From: UMGS1370 sp046957575
GTDB taxonomy: Bacteria; Bacillota; Clostridia; Lachnospirales; Lachnospiraceae
Length of the DNA: 64,000 nucleotides
Direction of reading: 5' to 3'
Assembly: GCA_046957575.1 (NCBI GenBank)
Contig: JBKUOG010000003.1
Span: 80,048 to 144,047, forward strand
Made by a program: the position numbers and the translations under genes. Shown here piece after piece: positions 8,364 to 15,519 of the stretch (positions are counted from its first letter, which is position 1; every line of letters begins with the position of its first letter). The notes below the pieces were generated by a model, which saw only the letters and a program-made list of their open reading frames with translations, was not told where the DNA came from and did no database searches.

Positions 8364-9266
8364 TTAAAATTCAACTTCTTCTCGTTTGGTGACCGCATTG
8401 AGAATACCGGCCAGGATAAAGGAGAAGAGAAATACAACGGTACCAATCGCCATACCATATCCATAAGAAGAGTTGGTATAAGCCTCCTGATACATATAGC
8501 TCAGGAATACATGGGACGCCCCGTCCGGATTACCATTGGTCATGGCTTTTACGAACAGGAAACTCATGTTGATGGTACTGATAATAAAAAACGTCAGTGT
8601 AGTTCTGATGTTGGTCCAGATTAACGGAAGCGTAATGGAAAAGAACTGGGTAATTCTTCCTGCGCCTTCCAGACTGGCAGATTCATACAGGCTTTCCGGC
8701 ACATTGGCCATACTTGCCATATACATAACCATGTAATAGCCGATTGCCTGCCATACCATCGCTATGGCAATACTGTAGATAACCAGCTTCCGGCTGCCCA
8801 GCCACAAAATTGGATCTTCCGCTCCTGCCGGCCCTCTGAACAGGTTTAAAATAGAGTTCAAAAGTCCCTGGCTTGGATCGTAAATTGCAGAGAAAATCGC
8901 GCTGATAACTACAACGGACAAGATATTTGGGATATAGAATACGATTCTGAAAAAGTTCTGTCCTTTAATTTTCTCTCTGCTGAGAATTGCCGCAAAAATC
9001 AGCGCCATGGAAAACGTTACAATCGTAACGACTACAATCAGCAGAATTGTATTCTGAAATGACTGGTAAAATTTATCGCTTTGAAACAGGGTTTTAAAGT
9101 TTTTCAATCCAACAAACTGTTTTTCTGCCGTATATCCGCCCCATTTATACAGGGACATCCGGAATACGTCAAATGATGGAATGATCATAAAAATAATAAA
9201 CAATATGGCTGCAGGAGCCAGACAGAAAAATACAAACCTGCCCTGTCCTTTTCCTCTATTCCGCAT
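8364..9266 (-). CDS. Carbohydrate ABC transporter permease (MalF/LacF type)
   Basis: The 300-residue product is the MalF-like half of the CUT1 importer. Its first helix follows a basic N terminus (GKGQGRFVFFCLAPAAIL), and an EAA-type loop reads YESASLEGAGRITQFFSITLP near residue 200. The open frame can be extended to a GTG at 9302, but a GGAG site eight bases before the ATG at 9266 makes the ATG the better start. It is separated from the upstream binding-protein gene by a terminator-like hairpin, which probably lowers permease expression relative to the lipoprotein. Confidence 0.92.
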   Translation of the reverse strand: MRNRGKGQGRFVFFCLAPAAILFIIFMIIPSFDVFRMSLYKWGGYTAEKQFVGLKNFKTLFQSDKFYQSFQNTILLIVVVTIVTFSMALIFAAILSREKIKGQNFFRIVFYIPNILSVVVISAIFSAIYDPSQGLLNSILNLFRGPAGAEDPILWLGSRKLVIYSIAIAMVWQAIGYYMVMYMASMANVPESLYESASLEGAGRITQFFSITLPLIWTNIRTTLTFFIISTINMSFLFVKAMTNGNPDGASHVFLSYMYQEAYTNSSYGYGMAIGTVVFLFSFILAGILNAVTKREEVEF

Positions 9267-9312
9267 CTGCTCATCTCCATTCTTCCTAAAGCGTTTTCTC
9301 ACATTTTCAGAG

Positions 9313-9350
9313 AAAAAGCAGCCGGTATCTGGTTTCCTGTTACCGGCTGC
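9313..9350 (-). terminator. Intercistronic terminator/attenuator between binding protein and permeases
   Basis: Reading the minus strand, GCAGCCGGTA pairs with TACCGGCTGC (10 bp, 9350-9318), followed by five T residues. It stands about 45 bp after the binding-protein stop codon and 47 bp before the permease ATG. Partial termination or 3'-end protection here would give more binding protein than permease, a common arrangement in sugar ABC operons. Confidence 0.75.
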
Positions 9351-9394
9351 CTTCTCCTGCCTGTAAGATTATCCGCAGGTCAGACTGTTATTTT

Positions 9395-10804
9395 TTATTT
9401 CAGGTTTGCTCTCAGAGTGTCGCTGTCTTTCTTAATCTGCTCAACCCACTCTTCCTGTGTCTTATCGCCAGTTACCAGAGCGTTTACCGGATCAAAGAAG
9501 GTGCTGCGGATGGTAATTCCTTCAACAGGTTCTGTTGTTGCAAATGCATCCATAACAGCTACTGCGCCGGTATCATAAATGCTGTAGTAAATTGCTGCAT
9601 CGCCGTCCAGTTTTGCAGACATACCTTCGATTGGCTGTACTGCTCCGCCTTCGTTTGCGAAGATCTCTGCTGCCTTGTCAGAATACATAAATGCGATGAA
9701 CTGCTTGCCTGCATCCTGGTTTACAGCGCCCTTTGGCATCCAGATCTGCTCAAAGAAGGTGTAAGAAGCTCTTTCGCCGCCTTCGGTGATTGCTGGAAGT
9801 GCGGTAAAGCCCCATTCAAAGCCTTCTGCACGAGGAGCCTCTGCCATCTCGCCGATTACCCAGTTGCCGTTTGGCATAAACAGTGCTTTGTTGTCCAGAA
9901 TTAACTGCTGGTTCTTCTGGAAGTCATTGTCGTTTGCATTTGCAGGAGTGGTGCTCTCTGTATAAGTAGCCAGTTTTGCTACAATATCAAATGCCTGCTG
10001 TGCTTCTGGAGTATCCCAGATTCCTTCGCCGTAACGAAGTGCTTCCTGGAATTTCTCGTTGCCCATGCTCTCATGAAGCAGTGCATAGAAGAATGCGTCA
10101 AAGTATCCGGTAGTTGGATAAGTAAACAGGGCAATGCCTTCTGCCTTTGCCTTGTCGCCCAGTTCCCACATCTGATCCCAGGTCTCAGGAACTTCCCAGC
10201 CCTTGGTCTCAAACAGGTTTGCGTTGTAGAACAGTCCGCATGGGCCGTAGAACATTGGCATCAGATAAGTCTTGCCGTCTCCGTATGGATTGGTAATGGA
10301 GTTCTCAGTAAATCCAGGAAGAATCTTATCGCCAACCTTTGCTTCTTCACCAGGAACGGTCATCTCTAATACATCGGTCAGTTCTACTACGTTGTTGTCC
10401 TTTACGAAGGTCTCGGTCAGAGCCTGCTCAGAACCTACTGCACGCATGATAACGTCTGGATAGTTTCCTGCCTTCATATCCGGGGTAATGATGTCTTCCA
10501 GCTTCTTATCTACAATCAGATTTACCTCAATACCAGTCTCCTCTGTAAATGCCTTAGCTACGGACTCCCACATTGGCTTGCCATATGCGGTCTCTACTGC
10601 TGCTACAGTAATGGAACCGCCTGCTGCTGCCTCGGTTTCTTTGCTTTCTTCCCCTTCCGTTGCTTTTTCCTCTGCTGCTGTAGTAGCTGCTTCGGTCTGG
10701 GCTGCTGCAGTGGTATCAGCTTCTGTGCTGCCGCCGCCGCAGGCAGTAAGACTGGCTGCCATCACTGCTGCCAGGGTAAGACTTAATACTTTCTTGGTTT
10801 TCAT
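9395..10804 (-). CDS. Sugar ABC transporter solute-binding lipoprotein
   Basis: The 469-residue protein begins with a lysine-rich signal, a hydrophobic stretch and the lipobox SLTAC with the lipidated cysteine at 22. A linker rich in Ala, Thr and Glu (about 27-65) spaces the binding domain from the membrane. The rest matches family 1 extracellular solute-binding proteins: GITVAAVE-like start, a YPDVIMR segment, and a Trp- and Tyr-rich C-terminal lobe. It should capture the oligosaccharide outside the membrane and hand it to the two permeases. An AGGAGG site precedes the ATG at 10804. It is the first gene of the operon and faces the araC-type gene. Confidence 0.93.
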   Translation of the reverse strand: MKTKKVLSLTLAAVMAASLTACGGGSTEADTTAAAQTEAATTAAEEKATEGEESKETEAAAGGSITVAAVETAYGKPMWESVAKAFTEETGIEVNLIVDKKLEDIITPDMKAGNYPDVIMRAVGSEQALTETFVKDNNVVELTDVLEMTVPGEEAKVGDKILPGFTENSITNPYGDGKTYLMPMFYGPCGLFYNANLFETKGWEVPETWDQMWELGDKAKAEGIALFTYPTTGYFDAFFYALLHESMGNEKFQEALRYGEGIWDTPEAQQAFDIVAKLATYTESTTPANANDNDFQKNQQLILDNKALFMPNGNWVIGEMAEAPRAEGFEWGFTALPAITEGGERASYTFFEQIWMPKGAVNQDAGKQFIAFMYSDKAAEIFANEGGAVQPIEGMSAKLDGDAAIYYSIYDTGAVAVMDAFATTEPVEGITIRSTFFDPVNALVTGDKTQEEWVEQIKKDSDTLRANLK

Positions 10805-10848
10805 AATACAAACTCCTCCTTTTTCTAAAATCAGAGACTTCTTGAGCT

Positions 10849-10891
10849 CTTATACTAACATTACCCTTTTAAGCGTCTTTTTTCAACGCTT
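10849..10891 (-). promoter_or_regulatory. Likely promoter/operator of the sugar operon
   Basis: On the minus strand a good -10 TATAAG (10854-10849) has no recognisable -35. In the -35 position lies an inverted repeat, AAGCGT-N9-ACGCTT (10871-10891). A weak -35 overlapped by a palindrome is what an activator-dependent promoter looks like, and the divergent AraC-type protein is the obvious candidate. Which protein binds is inference. Confidence 0.45.
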
Positions 10892-10990
10892 ATTTTGCTC
10901 AGTTTTTTATAATTCTTGTCTTTTTTTAGAATCTATGGTATTATACAAAACAGATGGATTCTTTTAGAGAACAGTAAATCTTTTTGTTAC

Positions 10991-11111
10991 TTTCTCTATA
11001 AACCATTTTTGCCTGTTTTTATTTTTATATAGTTTCTATATAGATCATCATTCATATTTTTGTTTTCTCTATACTTTTCATTCTGACAGTTCTCTTTTTA
11101 CAAAACAATAT
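10991..11111 (+). promoter_or_regulatory. araC-type gene promoter with phased TTTCTMTATA repeats
   Basis: A promoter CTGACA (11083-11088), 17 bp, CAATAT (11106-11111) fits the regulator gene. Upstream, three similar decamers, TTTCTCTATA or TTTCTATATA, start at 10991, 11033 and 11064. The spacings of 42 and 31 bp are close to four and three helical turns, so the copies face the same side of DNA. They may be operator sites for the regulator or for both divergent promoters. Confidence 0.45.
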
Positions 11112-11134
11112 TTCTAAATGAAAGGAGTTCTTTC

Positions 11135-11968
11135 ATGAGCAGTCTTAAATACTTCTTAAAAGCAGATCCCTCTGCTTCTGCCTCCATCCGCCTTCTTTCT
11201 ATTACTCTTTCTGATGATGAAGGCGACTGGCACAGTTTTATGCATTCTCACTATTTTACAGAATTGTTTTATGTAACTTCAGGTGATGGATATTTTCTGA
11301 TCGAAGACAAACACATTCATATTGGAAAAGATGATATTATTATTGTAAATCCCAATATCGCGCATACCGAATGTTCTACTCCAAAACGGCCTTTACATTG
11401 TATCTTCCTTGCAGTAGAAGGAATAAATTTTTCTTTTAATGATCAAAAAGAATACTGTATTTTTAACTGTACTACTGCCAAAGAGAACCTGCTTTTTTAT
11501 TTTAATTCCATGCTTTGGGAAATGGAACACCAGACAGATGGATATCAGGAAATCTGCATTTCCATGCTGAATATTCTGACCATTCAGTTAAAACGGCTTA
11601 CCCATTCCGCTTTTGAGGTTATGGCATCGGAGCACTCCAACCGCGTGTGCGCCCGCATCAAGCGGTACATTGATTCCAACTATCAGGACAATATTACCCT
11701 GGATTCCCTGGCCGCCATTGCCCACATGAATAAATACTATTTTGCCCACATGTTTACTAATTCTTACGGCCTGTCTCCCATTCGGTATCTGAATGAACGG
11801 CGGCTGCAGATCAGCCGGGAACTTTTAGAAACCACTGATTACAGCATCGCCGAAGTGGCCCAGTTATCCGGTTTTACCTCCCAGAGTTATTTTGCACAGA
11901 GTTTCCGCAAAAGCTGCCACATAACAGCTGGGGAATACAGGAGGAAGATGCAGAAAAATAAAGGCTAA
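11135..11968 (+). CDS. AraC-family transcriptional regulator of the sugar locus
   Basis: The 277-residue protein has an N-terminal cupin-like sensing domain, with a HSHYFTELFYV and GDGYFLIEDK pattern at about 37-60, and a C-terminal AraC double helix-turn-helix at about 175-275. The latter contains LDSLAAIAHMNKYYFAHMF and IAEVAQLSGFTSQSYFAQSFRKSCHITAGEYR-like segments. It most likely binds a mono- or disaccharide and controls the divergent transport and phosphorylase operon. A AAAGGAG site precedes the ATG. No membrane segment. The exact ligand is unknown; galacto- or lacto-N-biose, or GlcNAc/GalNAc, are the natural guesses from the neighbours. Confidence 0.9.
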   Translation: MSSLKYFLKADPSASASIRLLSITLSDDEGDWHSFMHSHYFTELFYVTSGDGYFLIEDKHIHIGKDDIIIVNPNIAHTECSTPKRPLHCIFLAVEGINFSFNDQKEYCIFNCTTAKENLLFYFNSMLWEMEHQTDGYQEICISMLNILTIQLKRLTHSAFEVMASEHSNRVCARIKRYIDSNYQDNITLDSLAAIAHMNKYYFAHMFTNSYGLSPIRYLNERRLQISRELLETTDYSIAEVAQLSGFTSQSYFAQSFRKSCHITAGEYRRKMQKNKG

Positions 11969-12124
11969 CCAATCATCAAATAAAAGCAGATATGCCATGT
12001 TTTTCCCAAGCACATACATAGGAAAGTTATCACTGGCATTTGGAAATGGGAAGCCGACCATTAAGCATGAAAAAGAATAACTATACTGTATGACAGTAAC
12101 AAAAGAACAAGAGAGAATAGAGAT

Positions 12125-12589
12125 ATGTTTGCTAACATTAGATGTTTTATATGTAAGTGTGTTAAACTGCCGCCTTATGGCAATTTTACTATTGGTACTA
12201 ATTATTCGTTTGAGTATTTAATTGATGCTGAAAAAATAATAGATGATTTCCAAAATAAAATTACCATTTCTGAAAATATTTTTAAAAAATGTTTTGATAA
12301 TATCGATGAAGTTGTTACAAGTTATAGCCCTGTATTAAATGATTGTACGGATTACAAAATATATCTTGTTTTACACGAAAAGAAACCATCGATAGAAGAA
12401 ATCAGAGTGTACGCGAAAATTATGAATAAAAATTATCTTCAAGCAAAGAAAGAACTAAAATTCAAGAAAAATTTATTGGTATCTGGAAATGCCTATGATA
12501 TAGGAGACATATTGCGAATACTATATACCTTTCAAGTAGAATATGAAATAGAACCACCATATCCATACACACTACCAATTTTTAGCTAA
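12125..12589 (+). CDS. Hypothetical AT-rich protein (154 aa)
   Basis: I do not recognise the family. Codon use is markedly more A/T-rich than in the neighbouring operons, and the gene lies next to an insertion sequence, which points to horizontal acquisition. The C-terminal half (about 80-150), with KIYLVLHEKKPSIEEIR then NYLQAKKELK and a PPYPYTLP end, recalls the fold pattern of the ribosomal protein bL12 C-terminal domain, but only loosely. There is no signal peptide or membrane helix. The ribosome-binding site is weak (AGAGAATAGAG). A long hairpin follows the stop codon. Role unknown. Confidence 0.55.
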   Translation: MFANIRCFICKCVKLPPYGNFTIGTNYSFEYLIDAEKIIDDFQNKITISENIFKKCFDNIDEVVTSYSPVLNDCTDYKIYLVLHEKKPSIEEIRVYAKIMNKNYLQAKKELKFKKNLLVSGNAYDIGDILRILYTFQVEYEIEPPYPYTLPIFS

Positions 12590-12605
12590 GAGGTCATTTT
12601 ACAAG

Positions 12606-12665
12606 AAGAAATCCCCTGTCAGTCTGTCCTGTAACCGGATAACGGATGGTAGATTTCTTCTTGTT
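12606..12665 (+). terminator. Long hairpin after the AT-rich gene
   Basis: ACAAGAAGAAATC and GATTTCTTCTTGT form a 13-bp perfect stem around a loop of more than 30 nt, followed by TTGATTTTG. It lies 15 bp after the stop at 12589 and could act as a terminator, although the loop is large for one. Confidence 0.5.
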
Positions 12666-12759
12666 TGATTTTGTAAATTGATACAGTACACTAATTCGGT
12701 CCTATTTCAATCTGAACCGCTCCCCGTCAAGTAGACAAGTAAAAAAATATAAATTTTTC

Positions 12760-12790
12760 CTGCCAGTAGATTATCTGCTGGCAGTTTTTT
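12760..12790 (+). terminator. Terminator inside the left end of the IS
   Basis: CTGCCAG (12760-12766) pairs with CTGGCAG (12778-12784), followed by TTTTTT. Oriented to stop plus-strand transcripts running into the element, as is common in insertion sequences. Confidence 0.6.
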
Positions 12791-13723
12791 ATGCTGCTTG
12801 CCAGTAACTTTCGTGTTTTTCCATAGGTGTTAATACTCCAAGATTTCTTTGCAAACGTTTATTATTATAGTAATTGATATAATCCTCAATCATTTTTACG
12901 AGTGTTTTTTATCCGTAAATCTTTTTCCGTAGTATCGTTCTCTCTTTAAAATTCCCCAGAATCCTTCCATAGGACCATTGTTGATGCACTTTGCCACTCT
13001 TGACATGCTTTGCGTAATTCCAGCAGATTCAAGTTTGTTATGAAATGTTCTGTTTGTATATTGAAATCCTCGATCACTGTGAAACAATGGTTGTGCACCA
13101 GGATTTCTTAACAGGGCATCGCCTACATTATCAAATACCAAAGAATTGTTGTTATTATCGCGAATAACATACGAAACTATCCGTCTATCATATAGATCCA
13201 GTATTGCACTTAGATAAACCTTATGTTTCTCCATCCCTATATAATAATGGAATTCCGTCACATCAGTGAGCCATTTTTCATTTGGTGCTTTGGCAGTGAA
13301 CTCCCGATTCAGTATATTTTCAGCTATATATTGAGGGTTTGCAGCCTGTCTTGTGCATCCGTTGTTAGAATACTTGATAGTTGATTTAATATTAAGTTTA
13401 CGGCAAATGCGCAACACACGTTTATCGTTTACATCAATGTCATGATATCGTTCCAGATCATCTCTGATTCTTCGATAGCCTTTATCCGGTGATTCTGTAT
13501 GAATCTTTTCTATCTCGTCAGCAATAAGTCTATTCATTTGTTCGCTTCTGAAAATTTCTCTATTTAACCATTTGTAATAAGCAGCTCTGGAAACTCTGCC
13601 TAATTTACAAAGTTCAGTAATGGGATAATTATGTGCTTCGTGTTCTTCTTTGATTGCCTGATATATATGTTCGTGACGAACCAGGCTTAACCCCGCCTCC
13701 TCTCTATCTCTTCGAGTTTTTTA
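12789..13723 (-). pseudogene. IS150-type transposase OrfB, frameshifted
   Basis: The DDE integrase region is readable: a HTH_21-like start (VRHEHIYQAIKEEHE...), TDVTEFHY, then LDLYDRRIVSY, FHSDRGFQYT and PMEGFWGILKRE with the catalytic Asp, Asp and Glu. The C-terminal 38 codons, through LQRNLGVLTPMEKHESYWQ to a stop at 12789, are in another frame. The break is at a run of six A (12905-12910 on the plus strand as T6); one more A would restore the reading frame. The main intact piece, 12896-13537, ends early. Catalytic residues are present but the product would be truncated. Confidence 0.85.
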
Positions 13724-14215
13724 GGAAAGAAGCCTCCATTTGAGCACGTTCTTTCTCTGCCTTTAAAATCTTAATTTCGGCACGTAGCTTTTCTAACTCA
13801 TTCATTTCATCAGAATTTTTCCGTTTTCCACGATTATCTCTTAAGGCTTCTACTCCGCCGGATTCATATTTAACAGTGTAATTACGGACCTGCTGATAAG
13901 ATACCTGATATTTTTTGCTGTTTCAGCATAATTATGGTTATGTGCGATACAATACTGTACAATTTCAACACGCTCATCAAATGTGGTTTTTCTTCCTTTG
14001 GTCATGATAAAGCTTCCTCCTGTTCCAGAAGATTTCTTGTTTCCCTTTAATGTGAATGCATCTGCCCCCATGGATTCATAATTACGAATCCATTGTTGGA
14101 CAGAAGCTGTGCTGACATCAAACATAGATGCAATTCGACGCTGACTTTCTTTTCCATCCAGATACAAATTTACAGCATATAGCTTATCTTCAACAGATAT
14201 TTTCCTTTTAGGCAT
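13687..14215 (-). pseudogene. IS150-type transposase OrfA, frameshifted
   Basis: OrfA carries helix-turn-helix segments (RRIASMFDVSTASVQQWI and NYAETAKKYQVSYQQVRNY once corrected) and a leucine-zipper-like tail (NELEKLRAEIKILKAEKE). It starts at the ATG 14215 after an AGGAGGG site. The frame is lost at a six-A run (T6 at 13911-13916), and a second six-A run (13717-13722) sits where the family normally has the A7 slippery site leading to OrfB. In both places one extra A would restore the expected reading. A product made from this copy would stop after about 120 residues. Confidence 0.82.
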
Positions 14216-14366
14216 AAAATACACTCCCTCCTAAGTGACAAGTTTTTATTATTTCACTTGTCTACCTAGAAGGGAGCATATCAAAAGCAGAGAAATTTTA
14301 AAAAATCTCTTATCTAAAACGTACAGCCAGTTACTCGTGGCCTGAAACCATTGTTTCTGTACAGCA

Positions 14367-14534
14367 ATCAGGCAGGTCTCCCGACTTAGAAATCATCGCA
14401 TCCGCCGTCTTCCCAGTTTCCCAGTGACCTATTGGCTTCTGCTCCCTCCTTACGGTGACGAGTTCGCACAGGACTTTCACCTGTTTCCCTTTTCACCTGA
14501 ACCAATGATAAAAATCATTGTTCAGGCACCTGAT
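14367..14534 (-). ncRNA. Cobalamin riboswitch aptamer, without a target gene
   Basis: Reading the minus strand, the conserved elements appear in order: GGGAAACAGGTGAAAGTCC, a GTCACCGTAAGGAGGGAG arm, GGTCACTGGGAAACTGGG, and the B12 box AAGTCGGGAGACCTGCC. The outer TCAGG/CCTGA ends pair to form P1. Downstream in its direction are a GTACAG...CTGTAC hairpin region and then, within about 90 bp, the end of the insertion sequence. There is no cobalamin-related gene between the riboswitch and the plus-strand gene at 12125-12589. The aptamer call is firm; what it controlled cannot be seen. Confidence 0.93.
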
Positions 14535-14595
14535 CGCTCCTATTTAATTGTGGAAAGTATAACACAATTCCCCGAAAAATTCAAACAAAAAGTTC

Positions 14596-14644
14596 TTGAC
14601 AATTTAGAGAAATCCGTATAAATTATAGTTAGTTTTAACTAACT
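14596..14644 (+). promoter_or_regulatory. Promoter and 18-bp palindromic operator of the DUF3793 gene
   Basis: TTGACA (14596-14601) is followed after 17 bp by TAAATT (14619-14624), or after 15 bp by TATAAA. Overlapping the expected start point is AGTTAGTTTTAACTAACT (14627-14644), arms of 8 bp perfectly inverted around TT. The form resembles DtxR/IdeR-type metal-repressor sites (TTAG...CTAA). Metal control is inference. Confidence 0.55.
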
Positions 14645-14699
14645 AATTAATATTACAAGATGCAATATCTGCACTGAAAAATATTTTGGAGGGATTCGT

Positions 14700-15251
14700 A
14701 TGTCCGATGAATTAATTGTCCGTCACTGTTCCCCTACGCTTGCAGGAATGAAAACCGGAAACCTGTTTAGTTGTCCATATATCGACAAGCAGGAACTGCT
14801 CCAGTCCATTCGGTTTTTAAATAAACGGCTTGTTCCAAAAGGTGTTCGGGTAATTCCATTAAAGCTGTCCGATAATCGCGTTCTGCTTTATGTTTACCGT
14901 CCTAATAAGCTAAAACTTGATTTAGCCGCCGAAGATGCATCCAAAATATTAAAAGAATACGGATATTCCCTGGAAAGTCCTGCCCAATGTGTCGCATATC
15001 TGAGCCAGCGCTTATACGCATCCAAAGAGTTTCCCCATGAAATTGGTCTTTTTCTCGGCTATCCCCCAGAAGATGTACGGGGCTTTATCGACAATCATGC
15101 GGAAGAGTATAAGTGTGTTGGCTGCTGGAAGGTATATGGGGATGAATCTCGTGCAAAAAAGAACTTCGACCGCTATAAAAGATGTACAAACATATATTGT
15201 TCCCAATGGGCAAGCGGAACAAATATTGAAAAACTTACAGTAACTGTTTAG
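14700..15251 (+). CDS. DUF3793 family protein
   Basis: The 183-residue product matches DUF3793 of Clostridia, with the characteristic HEIGLFLGYPPEDVRGFI segment (about 111-128) and the C-terminal CVGCWKVYGDESRAKKNFDRY run (about 138-158) with cysteines and aromatic residues. Function is unknown; relatives often sit in iron-regulated clusters near feo or flavodoxin genes. A TTTTGGAGGGATTCGT leader gives a good ribosome-binding site. It has its own promoter overlapped by an 18-bp palindrome, so repression by a metal-responsive regulator is plausible. Its last 17 bp overlap the tail of a degraded minus-strand gene. Confidence 0.85.
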   Translation: MSDELIVRHCSPTLAGMKTGNLFSCPYIDKQELLQSIRFLNKRLVPKGVRVIPLKLSDNRVLLYVYRPNKLKLDLAAEDASKILKEYGYSLESPAQCVAYLSQRLYASKEFPHEIGLFLGYPPEDVRGFIDNHAEEYKCVGCWKVYGDESRAKKNFDRYKRCTNIYCSQWASGTNIEKLTVTV

Positions 15252-15513
15252 CATCAGGTTTTCCTTCTCCATAGCGGTTTACGCTTCCTTCCGCTGCCAG
15301 AACGCCCCAGGTGCAGTCGTCCAGCTGAAGATTCCATGTTCTTCATATATCGTATAAAACAGCTTCATCTTTTCGTACCCGCCACAATACGTTGCGGTTT
15401 TGCCACAGAAAAGAGAAAAGCCACAGCCAGTCAGGAGGGTCCGACTGTCCATAGCTTTTTTCAAATGGCTGCGTAATGTCTGTTTTCGCTTTCTGTTTCC
15501 GATACAATGGGAA
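15235..15513 (-). pseudogene. Degraded gene remnant after purD
   Basis: One minus-strand frame reads like protein for 93 codons, with segments PFEKSYGQSDPPDWLWLFSF and, near the end, LDDCTWGVLAAEGSVNRYG, but is interrupted by an in-frame TGA after VLYDI and has no start codon. The segment downstream of the stop still looks coding. An overlapping longer frame (15279-15617) is cysteine- and arginine-rich and looks like a shadow. The family is not recognised. It runs convergent with, and overlaps, the DUF3793 gene by 17 bp. The alternative is that nothing here is coding. Confidence 0.4.
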
Positions 15514-15519
15514 TTAACA

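Larger units (their letters stand above)
12719..14278 (-). mobile_element. Decayed IS3-family (IS150-type) insertion sequence
   Basis: The element is about 1.56 kb. Its ends show imperfect inverted repeats: the left begins GCTCCCCGTCAAGTAGACAAGT at 12719 (read in two pieces, GCTCCC and GTAGACAAGT) and the right, reversed, reads GCTCCC...GTAGACAAGT from 14277. Inside are an IS150-like orfA and a DDE orfB, both broken by frameshifts. No clear target-site duplication was seen. A CTGCCAG/CTGGCAG hairpin with six T residues just inside the left end (12760-12790) would block outside transcription from entering. The copy is not expected to make its own transposase. Confidence 0.88.

Noticed and set aside
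12719..14278. Programmed multiple frameshifting as the normal way to make this transposase
   Set aside because: The second site would need a +1 or -2 shift to enter OrfB, and the third lacks a full slippery heptamer. Decay is the simpler reading.
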